Assembly (NCBI GenBank): GCA_020634755.1
Contig: JACKBC010000001.1
Span: 372,001 to 436,000 of the forward strand
DNA: 64,000 nt
Direction: 5' to 3'
DNA from: Caldilineaceae bacterium
GTDB lineage: Bacteria; Chloroflexota; Anaerolineae; Caldilineales; Caldilineaceae
Of the stretch, positions 7,327-16,578 are shown piece by piece. The translations under genes were made by a program, and so were the position numbers. The notes beneath the pieces are model-generated. The model saw only the letters and a program-made list of their open reading frames with translations. It was not told the origin of the DNA and made no database searches. Each line of letters starts with the position of its first letter. The stretch's first letter is position 1.

Positions 7327-8769
7327 ATGCAACAACCCGTAGTAGACTACAGCCGCAAGTGGTACATTATGGCCGCGGCGGCTATGAGCATTTTTCTGGC
7401 GACCATTGACGGCAGCATTGTCAACGTGGCGCTCCCCACGCTGGTGCGGGCGTTTGAAACCGATTTTGCCACCGTGCAGTGGGTGGTGCTTTCGTATTTG
7501 CTGACGCAGACCACGCTGCTTTTGAGCATTGGCCGCCTGGGCGACATGATTGGCAAGAAAGCAATTTTTATTATCGGCATGGTCATTTTTACGCTGAGTT
7601 CTGCGCTGTGCGGCCTCTCGCCCACCATTGGCTGGCTCATTGCGGCGCGCGTGCTGCAAGCGGTGGGCGCGGCCATGATGTTGGCGCTCACCACGGCCAT
7701 TGTGACCGAAGCATTTCCCCGCGCAGAGCGCGGCAAAGCGCTGGGGTTGATCGGCTCCAGCGTCTCGATTGGGGTTGTCGTGGGCCCCACCTTGGGTGGA
7801 TTGCTCATCCAGAGCCTTTCTTGGCACTGGATCTTTTTTGTCAACCTGCCGGTGGGCATTGTGGCCGTGTGGATGGGCATGCGCTATATTCCGGCGTTCC
7901 GACCAGTGGGACGGCAGGAGTTTGATTATTGGGGCGGCGTTCTGTTGCTGATCAGCTTGCTCTGCTTTTTGCTGGCGCTGACCTTGGGCCAAGATATGGG
8001 CTTTACGAGCGGGTTAATCCTGTTGCTCTTTGCCATCTGGCTGGTGGCGCTCGTTGGCTTTATTACGGTGGAATGGCGCACAAAAGAGCCCATGATCGAC
8101 CTGCGGCTGTTTCGCAATCAACTCTTTAGCATTAACCTGATTACGGGCTTTTTGACCTTTATCTCCATTGCCGGCGTCTTTATCTTGATCCCGTTTTATT
8201 TGGAAAATGTGCTGGGCTATAACACCAGTCAAGTGGGGCTCATGCTGGCCGTGGTGCCGGTGGGGTTGGGCATAATGGCGCCCATTTCCGGCTCCCTTTC
8301 GGACCAGTTTGGCGCTCGCCCCATTACGGTCATTGGGCTGGCCACGCTGGTTATTGGCTACTTTGCCATGAGCACATTATCAGAATCTACCGGTGTGCTG
8401 GGGTATGTGCTGCGGCTGCTGCCCATTGGCCTTGGCATGGGCATCTTCCAATCGCCAAATAACAGCATCATTATGGGCTCTGCCCCGCGCGAGCGCACCG
8501 GCATTGTCTCCAGCCTTCTTTCGATTACGCGCACGTTGGGCCAGACCAGCGGCATTGCCATCTTTGGCGCAATCTGGGCGGCCCAGGTGATTGCCTTCTT
8601 GGGTTCAGTGCCAACGGGGGGCGCCACGGCCGCGCCCATTGCGGCGCAGGTGGTCGGTCTGCAAGGCACATTTCGCATAAGCGGCGTGCTGGTCATGCTG
8701 GGGCTGGCTTTGAGCATTTGGGGCGTCATTCAAGAGCGGAGGATGGTGCGCGTTACAGCGCAGGCGTAA
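7327..8769 (+). CDS. MFS drug-efflux-type transporter, DHA2 (14-helix) family
   Basis: Inner-membrane proton antiporter-type carrier of 480 residues from the chosen ATG at 7327, which has AAAGGCG eight bases upstream; a frame extension to 7249 lies inside a repeat and is not favoured. DHA2 marks are MFLATIDGSIVNVALPTL-like helix 1 (motif D1), GRLGDMIGKKAIFI (motif A between helices 2 and 3), ARVLQAVGAAMM (motif B) and GPTLGGLL (motif C, typical of antiporters). The length and hydrophobic pattern fit 14 helices as in the EmrB/QacA group. Substrates of this family are usually hydrophobic drugs or dyes; the actual one here is unknown. No TetR or MarR regulator gene is adjacent. Confidence 0.88.
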   Translation: MQQPVVDYSRKWYIMAAAAMSIFLATIDGSIVNVALPTLVRAFETDFATVQWVVLSYLLTQTTLLLSIGRLGDMIGKKAIFIIGMVIFTLSSALCGLSPTIGWLIAARVLQAVGAAMMLALTTAIVTEAFPRAERGKALGLIGSSVSIGVVVGPTLGGLLIQSLSWHWIFFVNLPVGIVAVWMGMRYIPAFRPVGRQEFDYWGGVLLLISLLCFLLALTLGQDMGFTSGLILLLFAIWLVALVGFITVEWRTKEPMIDLRLFRNQLFSINLITGFLTFISIAGVFILIPFYLENVLGYNTSQVGLMLAVVPVGLGIMAPISGSLSDQFGARPITVIGLATLVIGYFAMSTLSESTGVLGYVLRLLPIGLGMGIFQSPNNSIIMGSAPRERTGIVSSLLSITRTLGQTSGIAIFGAIWAAQVIAFLGSVPTGGATAAPIAAQVVGLQGTFRISGVLVMLGLALSIWGVIQERRMVRVTAQA

Positions 8770-9140
8770 TAGCACCGCGAGCCGAAGTGCGCCATTGATG
8801 ACAGTAAAAAAGAGGGTGACAGAAAGAGCAACAATCACGCTTTCTGTCACCCCTGCCACCCTCTGTCACCAAAGGTGGATAGGCTCTTTGGGATCTTCCG
8901 TGGTTAATACGCTGGTTTCTTGCCCTTCCTGGAAGCTGCCCATGCGCCCACGCGCGCCACAGGCGATGAAAATTCCGCCCTTCTTCGTGTGCGAACGCAG
9001 CCTATTTTCAGGGCAGGGGCAGCAGCCACTTTTACGCGAGCCACAGCCATCTTTGTCTCTTCCAAGAAGATTGTGTGTTGACTCTGTGCCACGCACAACC
9101 GCCCACAGACCAGGGGACCACATGAGCTTTGGTTAAGCCT
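8770..9140. other. Gap of about 370 bp between convergent genes
   Basis: Contains the hairpin at 8814-8852 and nothing else recognisable. Two overlapping minus-strand open frames (8866-9123 and 8904-9098) have no ribosome-binding site, no family resemblance and irregular composition, so I do not call them. Confidence 0.5.
8814..8852. terminator. Hairpin downstream of the DHA2 transporter gene
   Basis: The perfect 13-bp arms GGGTGACAGAAAG (8814-8826) and CTTTCTGTCACCC (8840-8852) have a 13-base loop. There is no T-tract on the plus side, so it may slow or end transcription or only protect the mRNA end. An A-run (8806-8811) precedes the left arm, which would serve as a T-run for minus-strand transcripts. 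Confidence 0.45.
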
Positions 9141-10016
9141 CTATTCTTCCAGCCCGGCCGGTAATCCATTGGGATAATATTTCTGAATCGCGGCCTGAAT
9201 TTTCTGGATGCGATTTTCTGGATTGGGATGCGTGCTAAAAAATTCCGGCGGCGCCTGGCCTTCAGACGAGTCTGCCAGAATCTCCATGACGCCAATCATG
9301 GCGTTGGGATCATAGCCGGCTTGGGTCATAAAACGCACGCCCAGATCGTCAGATTCCAATTCATCCTCGCGGCCATACTTCATATTGACCAACTCGCCAA
9401 TCATGGCCGCCACTTGGGCCGTATTCTGGCTGCCGGACCCCACCACGACTGCGCCAATTAGCCCATCGGTGAGCTGCCCCTTGGCTATGCGCTGGGCGCC
9501 GTGCCGCGCAATCACGTGGCCAATTTCGTGACCCAAAACGCCTGCTAGCTGGCCTTCAGTTTGCAATTTTTTATAGAGCGCTGCAGTGATAAACACTTGG
9601 CCGCCAGGCAGGGCAAAGGCGTTAATGGTCTCTGGGTCGGCCAGCAGATGAAAGTCAAATTGCCAGTTGGTTTTGGCCGCATCGCTGTTGCGCACAATGC
9701 GATAGCCCACCTGGTCAATATAGTCCTGCAATTTGGGGTCAGGATACTCCCCGCCATGCTGCTGGATCATTTCGGGGGCGGCCTGCAAGCCCATGGCAAT
9801 TTCCTGATCCGGTTCCAGCGCCACATATTGGGTCTCGCCGGTAATTGGGTTTACCTCGCGCGACGAGAAGTAAGAAATGAGCGCAAAGGCCGCCAGCGCC
9901 AGCGCAATCAAAATACGGATGCCGGCGCCGGAACGCCCGCGCCCTCGGCCCATCCCCAACGCCATTTGTGAACCGCGCGGCGGACGCACCGCGCGATACT
10001 GCACTCTGCTAGCCAT
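9141..10016 (-). CDS. M48-family zinc metalloprotease, membrane-anchored
   Basis: Protein of 291 residues from the ATG at 10016, which has GGAGG seven bases upstream. One transmembrane segment (about residues 34-50, after a very basic Gly/Arg-rich stretch) anchors it. The peptidase domain has zinc motif HEIGH at 163-167, and the third ligand lies in the downstream DELESDDLG segment. The layout resembles bacterial M48 (Oma1/BepA-like) proteases involved in envelope quality control, and the C-terminal STHPNPENRI is typical of the family. Its start overlaps the stop of the upstream membrane-protein gene by 8 bases, so the two are probably translationally coupled. The exact substrate is unknown. 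Confidence 0.88.
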   Translation of the reverse strand: MASRVQYRAVRPPRGSQMALGMGRGRGRSGAGIRILIALALAAFALISYFSSREVNPITGETQYVALEPDQEIAMGLQAAPEMIQQHGGEYPDPKLQDYIDQVGYRIVRNSDAAKTNWQFDFHLLADPETINAFALPGGQVFITAALYKKLQTEGQLAGVLGHEIGHVIARHGAQRIAKGQLTDGLIGAVVVGSGSQNTAQVAAMIGELVNMKYGREDELESDDLGVRFMTQAGYDPNAMIGVMEILADSSEGQAPPEFFSTHPNPENRIQKIQAAIQKYYPNGLPAGLEE

Positions 10017-10572
10017 GCGTAGCCTCCATTCGGCTTTCCACCACAACATCATCCACCGCCACACCGTTCACGGGCAGATCATCAACCGGCACATATTTTT
10101 CCACTTCCAGCATCTCATACACGGCGCCGGCCACGACGCCAAAGATTACATGCGATACGGCAAAGAGGCTGTTTTGCAAGATAAAGAACCAGGGAAAGAG
10201 GCGCATAACAGCGTATAGATTGATGAAATAGAGCGCAAACCCAAAGAGCGCGCCCACCAAGATGCCCATGATCATGCCCCACTGATGGGTCACAATGGCC
10301 AGCACAATGGCAAATATAATGGCCAACCCAAAGTTCACAAGTAGGGCGGCCAGAATAATCGGTACGGTCACGCTATCTGCGGGCGGCGGCAAGACGCTGG
10401 TCCCCAGGATCATGGCGGCCAAATAGCGCATAAAGACCGAGGCCGTCATGCCCGTGAGGTAAGGGGTCAGCACCAGGTTCAGCCCCAGAAACACGAACCC
10501 CGATACAATGCCTGCCCACAAGGCCGCCCCCCAATCCACCACCTGGCGCACGCGGGTTGTTTCTTGAGTCAT
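10009..10572 (-). CDS. Unrecognised membrane protein, 187 residues
   Basis: I do not recognise a named family. The sequence shows four or five hydrophobic segments (about residues 15-38, 45-60, 68-95, 97-118 and 125-150), followed by a polar acidic tail (VEKYVPVDDLPVNGVAVDD). The ATG at 10572 is preceded by AAGGAGAAACC, a strong ribosome-binding site. Its last codons overlap the start of the M48 protease gene, so the two proteins are made together. A role as partner, substrate or regulator of the protease is inference from this coupling only. Confidence 0.7.
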   Translation of the reverse strand: MTQETTRVRQVVDWGAALWAGIVSGFVFLGLNLVLTPYLTGMTASVFMRYLAAMILGTSVLPPPADSVTVPIILAALLVNFGLAIIFAIVLAIVTHQWGMIMGILVGALFGFALYFINLYAVMRLFPWFFILQNSLFAVSHVIFGVVAGAVYEMLEVEKYVPVDDLPVNGVAVDDVVVESRMEATHG

Positions 10573-10780
10573 GGTTTCTCCTTGATGTATAAAATCAACA
10601 AATCAATTTTGGGGTACTTAAAACAGCACGGGCGTCCCTCTGCTTGCGCCTGGAAACGTCTGCGCCCGTACGTGATTGGATCTAGCTGATAATTCACACG
10701 CCAATGGCGCCCAGAGTATCATCTGCTCTTTATTTTTCAATAGTTCTTGGTCTAGCCAGTGGACATGCATGGGGATATAT

Positions 10781-13720
10781 CTAAAATCCCAATCGTAACG
10801 CATCAAACAGCCGTCGATAGAGCGCAGCCACAATCAGCACCACCTCCAGCACGATCATGGCGCCGGCAAAGGCGGTGGCCAGGGGGAAAATTTGCGCCTG
10901 GGCAATAATGGGCAGCAGCGGCGGTTCGATGGCGCCGCCCCCGGCCGTAATGCGGAAGAGCGGCACAAAGAGTTCCGCCGCCACCGAGCCCACCACAATG
11001 CCGGCCAGCGCGCCAAAGGCGGTGAGGATGCCATATTCCAGCGCCACCTGGCTCACAATTTGCAGCCGTTTGAGCCCGGCCGCCCGCAAAATGGCAAAGT
11101 GAAATTTACGCTCTTGCAGTGAAGCATAGCTGTAGGTCATCAACCCCATGGCGGCCATAACGGTAGCCGCCAGAAAGCTGACCGTCAGCGTGCCAAAGAC
11201 GCCCACGCGCTCCATTTTGGCCTGTTCCTCATGAATCATGGCCTGGGCATCCTGCTCGCGTATGCTATCCACGCCCGTTTCAGGAATCACCTTGATCACC
11301 GATTCACCATCGGCGCCGGGCGCCATGCGCATCCAGACGTGGTAAGGCATGTTCATGCCAAAATAGGTGAAGATATAGTCAATGTTGCCAATAAAGGTTA
11401 CCTGGTCATTGTAGACCGTGGGGAAATGTTCGTAGGTGCCCACGATTAGAAATTGTTCGGTCATGCTGGCGCCAAAATCGGCCAGCACCTGCACCTCAAC
11501 GCGATCGTTGATGTGCAGATTGTTCTGCGCCAAAAAGTCCTGCGGCACCAAGATACCCTCTGGCGCCGCCGCCAGCCGGTTCATGAGCCCCCCCAGCGAT
11601 TCCCGGGCAAAATCAAAGCGAAACCAGGCCACTTTGGGAAATTCAATGCGGTCGATAGCCAGAAAGCGGCCGTCCACGCGCGTATCGTTGGCCGCCAGCT
11701 TGATGATGGCTTTATAATCGCCCACGCGCGCGGCCGCGGCCACGCCGGGCAGCGCTTCATAATCACCGGTGGGCGGGATCCAGTCTGCGCCCACGCGCGG
11801 CGTTTCCGACAATACTTCACTCTCCAAATACGGCTCAAAGGCCAGATCGGCGCCGGCCTGGTAATACATGCGGTCCACCAGCCATTGGTCCAGGCTGGCC
11901 GCCATGGAGAGCGTGTATACCCCCAGGGCCAGCGATACAATGACCAGCAGCAGCGGGTTGATGTAGGTGTGGCTGTGGCGTCCCAATTGACGCAGCGCCA
12001 AATGCAGCGACAGCCACGGCGACAGGCCCGAAAGCCAATCCAGCACGCGCATGGTGACGGCAAAAACGCGCATGGCCAGCAGCGACATGGAAAGAATAAA
12101 GAGCGCCGGCACCACAATCAGCAGCGGGTCGCGGAAGAGATCTTCGGGCCGGTCTTCAATCAGCATGGAAAGCGAGCCGCGCTGGGTGAGCTGCTGATAG
12201 GCGTACCAGGTGGGGATCAGCAGGATCAAGTCCAGATAGGCGCGATACCAAAAGGGACCGGTGGGCGGGCGCACGTGTTCGCGCTCTTGGGCCACAATGT
12301 TGCGCCGATCCACGTTGCCCACGGTCCACAGCTTGGCCAGCAGCACCACCCCCAGCGTAAGAAACACCAGCGGGATATTGATGCCATAGATCGACACGGG
12401 CAGCGGCACGCGCGAAGTAAAGGTGAGAAAACTGACCGAGTAGCCCATCATGCGCGCCAGCAAGAGGCCAAAGCCCAGCCCAATGGGACAACCGACCAGA
12501 AAGAGCAGCGCACCTTCCAGCAGCGTCAGGCCAAAGATCTCCAGCCGGTTCATGCCGCGGCGGATCAGCACGGTGGTTTCACGGCGCTGCCAATAGGCAA
12601 TCACCGCCGAAGTGAGAATGAGAAAGTAGAGCAAGAAGCCCAGCGCCGGCACGTTAAAGCCCAGCAACAGGGTTGTGAGCGCGGTCTGCCGCTGCACAAA
12701 CTTATCCAGCGATACCGAAGGCAACGTGACGCGCGCATCGGGCAGATATTTGAGAATGATGGCTTCGGCGCGTGTAAAGCCTTCCGCATAGTTGCGCACG
12801 CGGGCCGGCACCACGGCCTGTTCGTCCATGACGATTTGCCAAGTAGCTGTGCGCACCTTGACCTCTAGCGCCGGTTCCACAAAGGCCAGATAGTCCTGGC
12901 GCCGCACCAGAAATTTATCGGCCAGCGCCTGATCGGGATCGCTGAGCCAAAAGGCATCGTCGGGATTTGTGGCCTTCCAAATGCCGGCCACGCGTACCGG
13001 AATGACGGCGCCGGTGGCGCTGGACGAAACCTCGTAAATTTCACCGACCTGAACGCCCATGGCCTCGGCCTGGATGGTGTACATCCACACATCCATGGGG
13101 CTGGTGGAAACGCCATCGGCATCCAGCGCGTCTCCTTCTACAATCTCCATATAGTCGCTGACATCGCGGATATAGAGCAGATTGACCTTGTTATAGGTGT
13201 TGCTGGCTTTTTGAATTTGTGAATTCGGCCCCGGTTTCAGATTGAGCGCCCCGCTATCAATTTGAAGGCCCTGATAGTTCACCGGCAGCCGCACCTCGCC
13301 AGTCATGGTGCCGGCCACGTTCTCGCCCAATGCCTCGGAGCGTTCCAGCGTCAGCGGCACCGCCCGCGAAGAGGTGGTAAAGACGCGCGCCGAAAAGGGG
13401 GGGCGATTGGTAATGGCCGTATATTCAGCCATCTGGCGCGTCAAAATTACCTTGTCTACAGCTTGGGAAAAAAAGGCCGCGCTGGTCACCAAGCCCACGG
13501 CCAAAATAACGCCAGCCAGGGCCAGCAAACTCAAGCCGGGATAGTAAGTCAAGCGGCGCAGCGCCAGCACAATGAGGCCGCCGATTTTATTAATTATACG
13601 TAAAAGCGCACGCCCTTGCAGCGCGCCATTGCGCAGCTGGGTCAACTCTGGCGCACGGTTGGCCGGTGGCGCGTGGTTATTCGCAGTGGGTCCCGCAGTT
13701 GTTCTAATCAGGGTAGACAC
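10781..13720 (-). CDS. Large FtsX-like ABC transporter permease, 979 residues
   Basis: Membrane subunit of a type VII (MacB/FtsX/LolE-like) ABC system. A membrane helix follows a cytoplasmic N-terminal tail (around residue 45-75, LSLLALAGVILAVGLVTSAAFF). A long extracytoplasmic domain, a cluster of helices in the middle, a second extracytoplasmic domain and three helices at the C-terminus (MGLMTYSYASLQERKFHFAI and onwards) follow. The RxxGL...Q segment AILRAAGLKRLQIV is the typical FtsX coupling loop. The duplicated FtsX arrangement in one chain explains the length. It starts with GTG at 13720 and has only a weak GAGAG upstream. No ATPase gene is adjacent on either side, which is unusual for this type. 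The gene is flanked by repeat-rich gaps. Confidence 0.82.
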   Translation of the reverse strand: MSTLIRTTAGPTANNHAPPANRAPELTQLRNGALQGRALLRIINKIGGLIVLALRRLTYYPGLSLLALAGVILAVGLVTSAAFFSQAVDKVILTRQMAEYTAITNRPPFSARVFTTSSRAVPLTLERSEALGENVAGTMTGEVRLPVNYQGLQIDSGALNLKPGPNSQIQKASNTYNKVNLLYIRDVSDYMEIVEGDALDADGVSTSPMDVWMYTIQAEAMGVQVGEIYEVSSSATGAVIPVRVAGIWKATNPDDAFWLSDPDQALADKFLVRRQDYLAFVEPALEVKVRTATWQIVMDEQAVVPARVRNYAEGFTRAEAIILKYLPDARVTLPSVSLDKFVQRQTALTTLLLGFNVPALGFLLYFLILTSAVIAYWQRRETTVLIRRGMNRLEIFGLTLLEGALLFLVGCPIGLGFGLLLARMMGYSVSFLTFTSRVPLPVSIYGINIPLVFLTLGVVLLAKLWTVGNVDRRNIVAQEREHVRPPTGPFWYRAYLDLILLIPTWYAYQQLTQRGSLSMLIEDRPEDLFRDPLLIVVPALFILSMSLLAMRVFAVTMRVLDWLSGLSPWLSLHLALRQLGRHSHTYINPLLLVIVSLALGVYTLSMAASLDQWLVDRMYYQAGADLAFEPYLESEVLSETPRVGADWIPPTGDYEALPGVAAAARVGDYKAIIKLAANDTRVDGRFLAIDRIEFPKVAWFRFDFARESLGGLMNRLAAAPEGILVPQDFLAQNNLHINDRVEVQVLADFGASMTEQFLIVGTYEHFPTVYNDQVTFIGNIDYIFTYFGMNMPYHVWMRMAPGADGESVIKVIPETGVDSIREQDAQAMIHEEQAKMERVGVFGTLTVSFLAATVMAAMGLMTYSYASLQERKFHFAILRAAGLKRLQIVSQVALEYGILTAFGALAGIVVGSVAAELFVPLFRITAGGGAIEPPLLPIIAQAQIFPLATAFAGAMIVLEVVLIVAALYRRLFDALRLGF

Positions 13721-13737
13721 TCTCTACAGTTCCATTT

Positions 13738-13806
13738 TCAGTACACCGCAACGGTGTTGGCTAGATAGGCGCGGTCTCGATTGTTGAATCCAGCCCGATT
13801 GCCGGC
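13738..13806 (-). repeat. Family B repeat, copy B3 (inverted)
   Basis: The reverse complement reads GGATTCAACAATCGAGACCG, then CTAGCCAACACCGTTGCGG and TGTACTGA, matching B1 and B2 closely. Confidence 0.75.
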
Positions 13807-13941
13807 CGTTGCCTTCTACTGATTTTCATAACGTTCGGACTTGTATAATGGCAGTTGTGCGTAGCGCAGAGCCATCATCCAACCAAGGACGTATGCAAGC
13901 CTAGAGAAACAGGGCTAGGATCTGTTGGCACTCCGTCTTGC

Positions 13942-14010
13942 CTAGCGTTGAAACGCCAGTCTGCTAATCAAAGTACGCTAAAGCGCACTGCATGTGAAGC
14001 AGCTTGAGCC
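13942..14010 (-). repeat. Family C repeat, copy C3 (inverted)
   Basis: The reverse complement contains GTGCGCTTTAGCGTACTTTG and a GGCGTTTCAACGC-type end, as in the copies at 20858-20936 and 48070-48148. Confidence 0.65.
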
Positions 14011-14045
14011 AATTTTCTGAGCAGACGCCGATTTCAAGCGGTGGT

Positions 14046-14117
14046 TATGCAAATGCCAACTGAGCCTGGGTCAGCCATTTGGTGCTCTCCTGGTAATCCC
14101 CTAATGCTGCGTAAGTC
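14046..14117 (+). repeat. Family A repeat, degenerate copy
   Basis: The left end (ATGCAAATGCC) is decayed; the interior GTGCTCTCCTGG and the right end ATGCTGCGTAAGTCG are well kept. Confidence 0.5.
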
Positions 14118-14427
14118 GTGAACGAACAGGTTTCATGACAACGATTACATAGCCTATGGTTTTGACACTGTTTCAAATGTATCATATACTCAAATAACTC
14201 CACAAACAATGCTTCCCCAGCTTTGTAGAGCATTCTCGTTTTTCATCAGTGCGCCGCAATGGTGTTGACAATATGATAGATGTCCGTACAGGAAGATGTC
14301 GTACGGGCCTCGATGTGGTTTGCATGTTTGCTTCCCCCCATCAATTATCATTGCGTTCAACTGATTATTACGCAAGTACAATGCTTACATCATTTTATAC
14401 CAACTAAATAGTTTAAGGAGAACCTCG

Positions 14428-16305
14428 ATGGACGACAAGTTAAATCGTTCCCCGAAAATCAACATGGACGTGACGCGCCGTGACTTTTTGCGTTTGAGCG
14501 GTTTGGCGGCGGCGGGCGTAATGGCGGTCGCTTGTGGCACCCCACCAGCCCCCAATAGCGAACCGGCGGCAGACAGCGGACAAGCGGCGGCCGATACAAG
14601 CAGCGGCGATGCCGCTCCCGAGGCAGTGGGCAGCGTGGCGGATATTCCACGCGAGCGGACGTTGATTATTATGTTTGGCGGTAGCCAGGGTCAATTCACG
14701 GATGTGGGGTTGGGCAACCCATATGCAGCTGGCGCTACGCATCAAATTGGCAGCGCGGCTTTGTGGGAACCGCTCTACTTCTATTCCGCCTTCTCAGATG
14801 AGCATATCCCCTGGTTGGCCGAGAGTTTTGAGTACAATGATGATTTTACCGAGTTGACGATTAAGACTCGCCCGGGCGCCGAATGGAGCGACGGTACGCC
14901 CTTCACGGCCAATGATGTGGCTTTTACCATCAACACATTGGTGCGCGTGGGCGCCGACGACAACCTGACCAAGATTCGCAACTCCGTAGAAGTTTCGCGC
15001 TGGGTCAAAGAAGCCACGGTGGTGGACGACAACACAGCGGTGATTACCTTTAATGACCCGCGCCCCCGCTTTATGTTTAGCCATCTCTCCTCTAAATTTG
15101 ATACCGGCATCTACATTATCCCTGAGCATATTTACAAAGATATTGAGGATGTTTCGGCGTATGAGGGCTTTGATGCGGAATCTGGATTGCCGGTTGGCAC
15201 GGGCCCATACAAGATTACGGCGTGGACAGCGCAGCAGAAATATATTGACCTGCGCGACGATTGGTGGGCGGTGAAGACGGGCTTTGTGGAAGCCATGCCC
15301 GCAGTGGAACGCATTCTGGCCCTCCCCACGGCGGATGAAACCACCATGGCCCAAATGGTGATCAACAATGAGCTGGATTCGCTGTTGGACTTGCGGGCCT
15401 CGACCATTAAGCAGGTGGTGGCGCAGAACGACAAGATCATTACCCACACGGGCAAAGAGCTGCCGTTGGGCTACATTGACTGGTGGCCAACCTCGTTCTG
15501 GTTTAACTGTGATGAAGGCGCCTTTGCCGATAAGAATGTGCGCTGGGCGGTAAGCTATACCATTGATCGCCAGCAGATGCTAGAGGTGGCGCTGGAAGGC
15601 TCCGGCATCTTGACGCAGCTGCCATTCCCCCAATATCCCGGTTTGGAGCCTTTCTTTGAGGCAGCGGCGCCGCTTCTGGAAAAATACAACACAGGCGAAC
15701 ATAATCTGGATAAGGCGGCTGAACGCATGGCGGCGGCCGGTTATGAGAAGGACGGCGAAGGTTTCTGGGTGAAAGACGGCAACCGCATCTCCGATATTAT
15801 CGGTGGCTGGGGCGTCTTTGCCGACATTGGACCGGTGCTGGCCGAGCAGCTGCGCCAGGGCGGCTTTGATCTGGACTTCCAGATGCCGGCCGATCATGGT
15901 ACGCAGATCAGCGAAGGCCGTGAGCATATCTGGCTCAATGGTCATGGTGGCAGCATCAACGATCCGTTTGACACCATGGACATGTTTACAAGCAAATATT
16001 ATGAGCCGGTTGGCACGCCCACGACCTACAACTCGCGCTTCCAAAACGCCGACTATGACGCCATTATGGAAGAGATGGCCAAGTTGCCCAAGGAAGATGC
16101 GGGATATATGGATCTCTATTTGCAGGCGCTGGAAATCTTCCTGGACGAGCTGCCCGACTGCCCGATCCAGCAGTGGCTGCACCGCATCCCCATGAACCAG
16201 ACCTACTGGGTCAACTGGCCCACGGCTGAGAATCCCTATGTCAACGGCGCGTTTTGGCACTTGACATTCCCGCTCATCCTGCAAAAATTGCAGCCCGCCG
16301 CGTAA
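14428..16305 (+). CDS. ABC transporter substrate-binding lipoprotein, SBP family 5 (peptide/oligosaccharide)
   Basis: Extracytoplasmic binding protein of 625 residues for a peptide/nickel/oligosaccharide-type importer. A twin-arginine signal is visible (TRRDFLRLSGLAAAGV, residues 16-31) ending in a lipobox VAC, so it is probably exported folded by Tat and lipid-anchored. A Ser/Ala/Asp-rich linker follows the Cys. The mature part has the family-5 layout with the early motif WSDGTPFTANDVAFTI (residues 154-169). AAGGAGAACC precedes the ATG. It is the first gene of an importer cluster with two permeases and two ATPases. The ligand cannot be read from the sequence; peptides and beta-linked oligosaccharides are both known for such proteins. 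Confidence 0.9.
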   Translation: MDDKLNRSPKINMDVTRRDFLRLSGLAAAGVMAVACGTPPAPNSEPAADSGQAAADTSSGDAAPEAVGSVADIPRERTLIIMFGGSQGQFTDVGLGNPYAAGATHQIGSAALWEPLYFYSAFSDEHIPWLAESFEYNDDFTELTIKTRPGAEWSDGTPFTANDVAFTINTLVRVGADDNLTKIRNSVEVSRWVKEATVVDDNTAVITFNDPRPRFMFSHLSSKFDTGIYIIPEHIYKDIEDVSAYEGFDAESGLPVGTGPYKITAWTAQQKYIDLRDDWWAVKTGFVEAMPAVERILALPTADETTMAQMVINNELDSLLDLRASTIKQVVAQNDKIITHTGKELPLGYIDWWPTSFWFNCDEGAFADKNVRWAVSYTIDRQQMLEVALEGSGILTQLPFPQYPGLEPFFEAAAPLLEKYNTGEHNLDKAAERMAAAGYEKDGEGFWVKDGNRISDIIGGWGVFADIGPVLAEQLRQGGFDLDFQMPADHGTQISEGREHIWLNGHGGSINDPFDTMDMFTSKYYEPVGTPTTYNSRFQNADYDAIMEEMAKLPKEDAGYMDLYLQALEIFLDELPDCPIQQWLHRIPMNQTYWVNWPTAENPYVNGAFWHLTFPLILQKLQPAA

Positions 16306-16343
16306 GCATCTATCCGTAAATTAGGCTGTAAATCATTTTTTGA

Positions 16344-16376
16344 CATGTGGGGCCGGTTTGTAACTGGCCCCACATG
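16344..16376 (+). terminator. Intercistronic stem-loop after the binding-protein gene
   Basis: The arms CATGTGGGGCCGGTT (16344-16358) and AACTGGCCCCACATG (16362-16376) pair with one mismatch and a very short loop. No T-run follows. Stem-loops at this place in importer operons commonly stabilise the binding-protein mRNA and lower permease expression; that role is inferred. A second hairpin (CGGCGTATG/CATACGCCG) lies at 16488-16517. Confidence 0.55.
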
Positions 16377-16578
16377 CCAAACTCGGCGCCACTTTGTGCA
16401 TCTTTGCACGCAGCTTCTATCCCAAGCGCTGAATGAAAACTGGCCCTTTCTGGGCAAGAGAAGCCCCCCTCTTGGCATCCTCCGGTACGGCGTATGCTGC
16501 GTCTGCTTCATACGCCGAGAAACGCTGGTTTTCAACACAACCGCCGTGCACTGTTCTAGTTGGATTGAGGTATGACTT

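Larger units (their letters stand above)
13721..14427. other. Repeat-rich gap of about 700 bp upstream of the ABC importer operon
   Basis: No gene is supported. It holds an inverted family B copy (13738-13806), an inverted family C copy (13942-14010), a degenerate family A copy (14046-14117) and a fragment resembling the end of family B (14247-14275). The last 100 bases are AT-rich and should contain the promoter of the operon that starts at 14428; I see no clear -35/-10 pair. Confidence 0.6.

Noticed and set aside
8866..9123. Small minus-strand frames between the DHA2 transporter and the M48 protease
   Set aside because: Two overlapping frames compete, neither has a ribosome-binding site, and the products look like non-coding translation.
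11453..12868. Long plus-strand frame of 471 codons opposite the FtsX-like permease
   Set aside because: Its Gln/His/Arg-rich product is the antisense shadow of a GC-rich gene; no motif or ribosome-binding site. The same holds for frames opposite uvrB, gyrA and the ABC genes.
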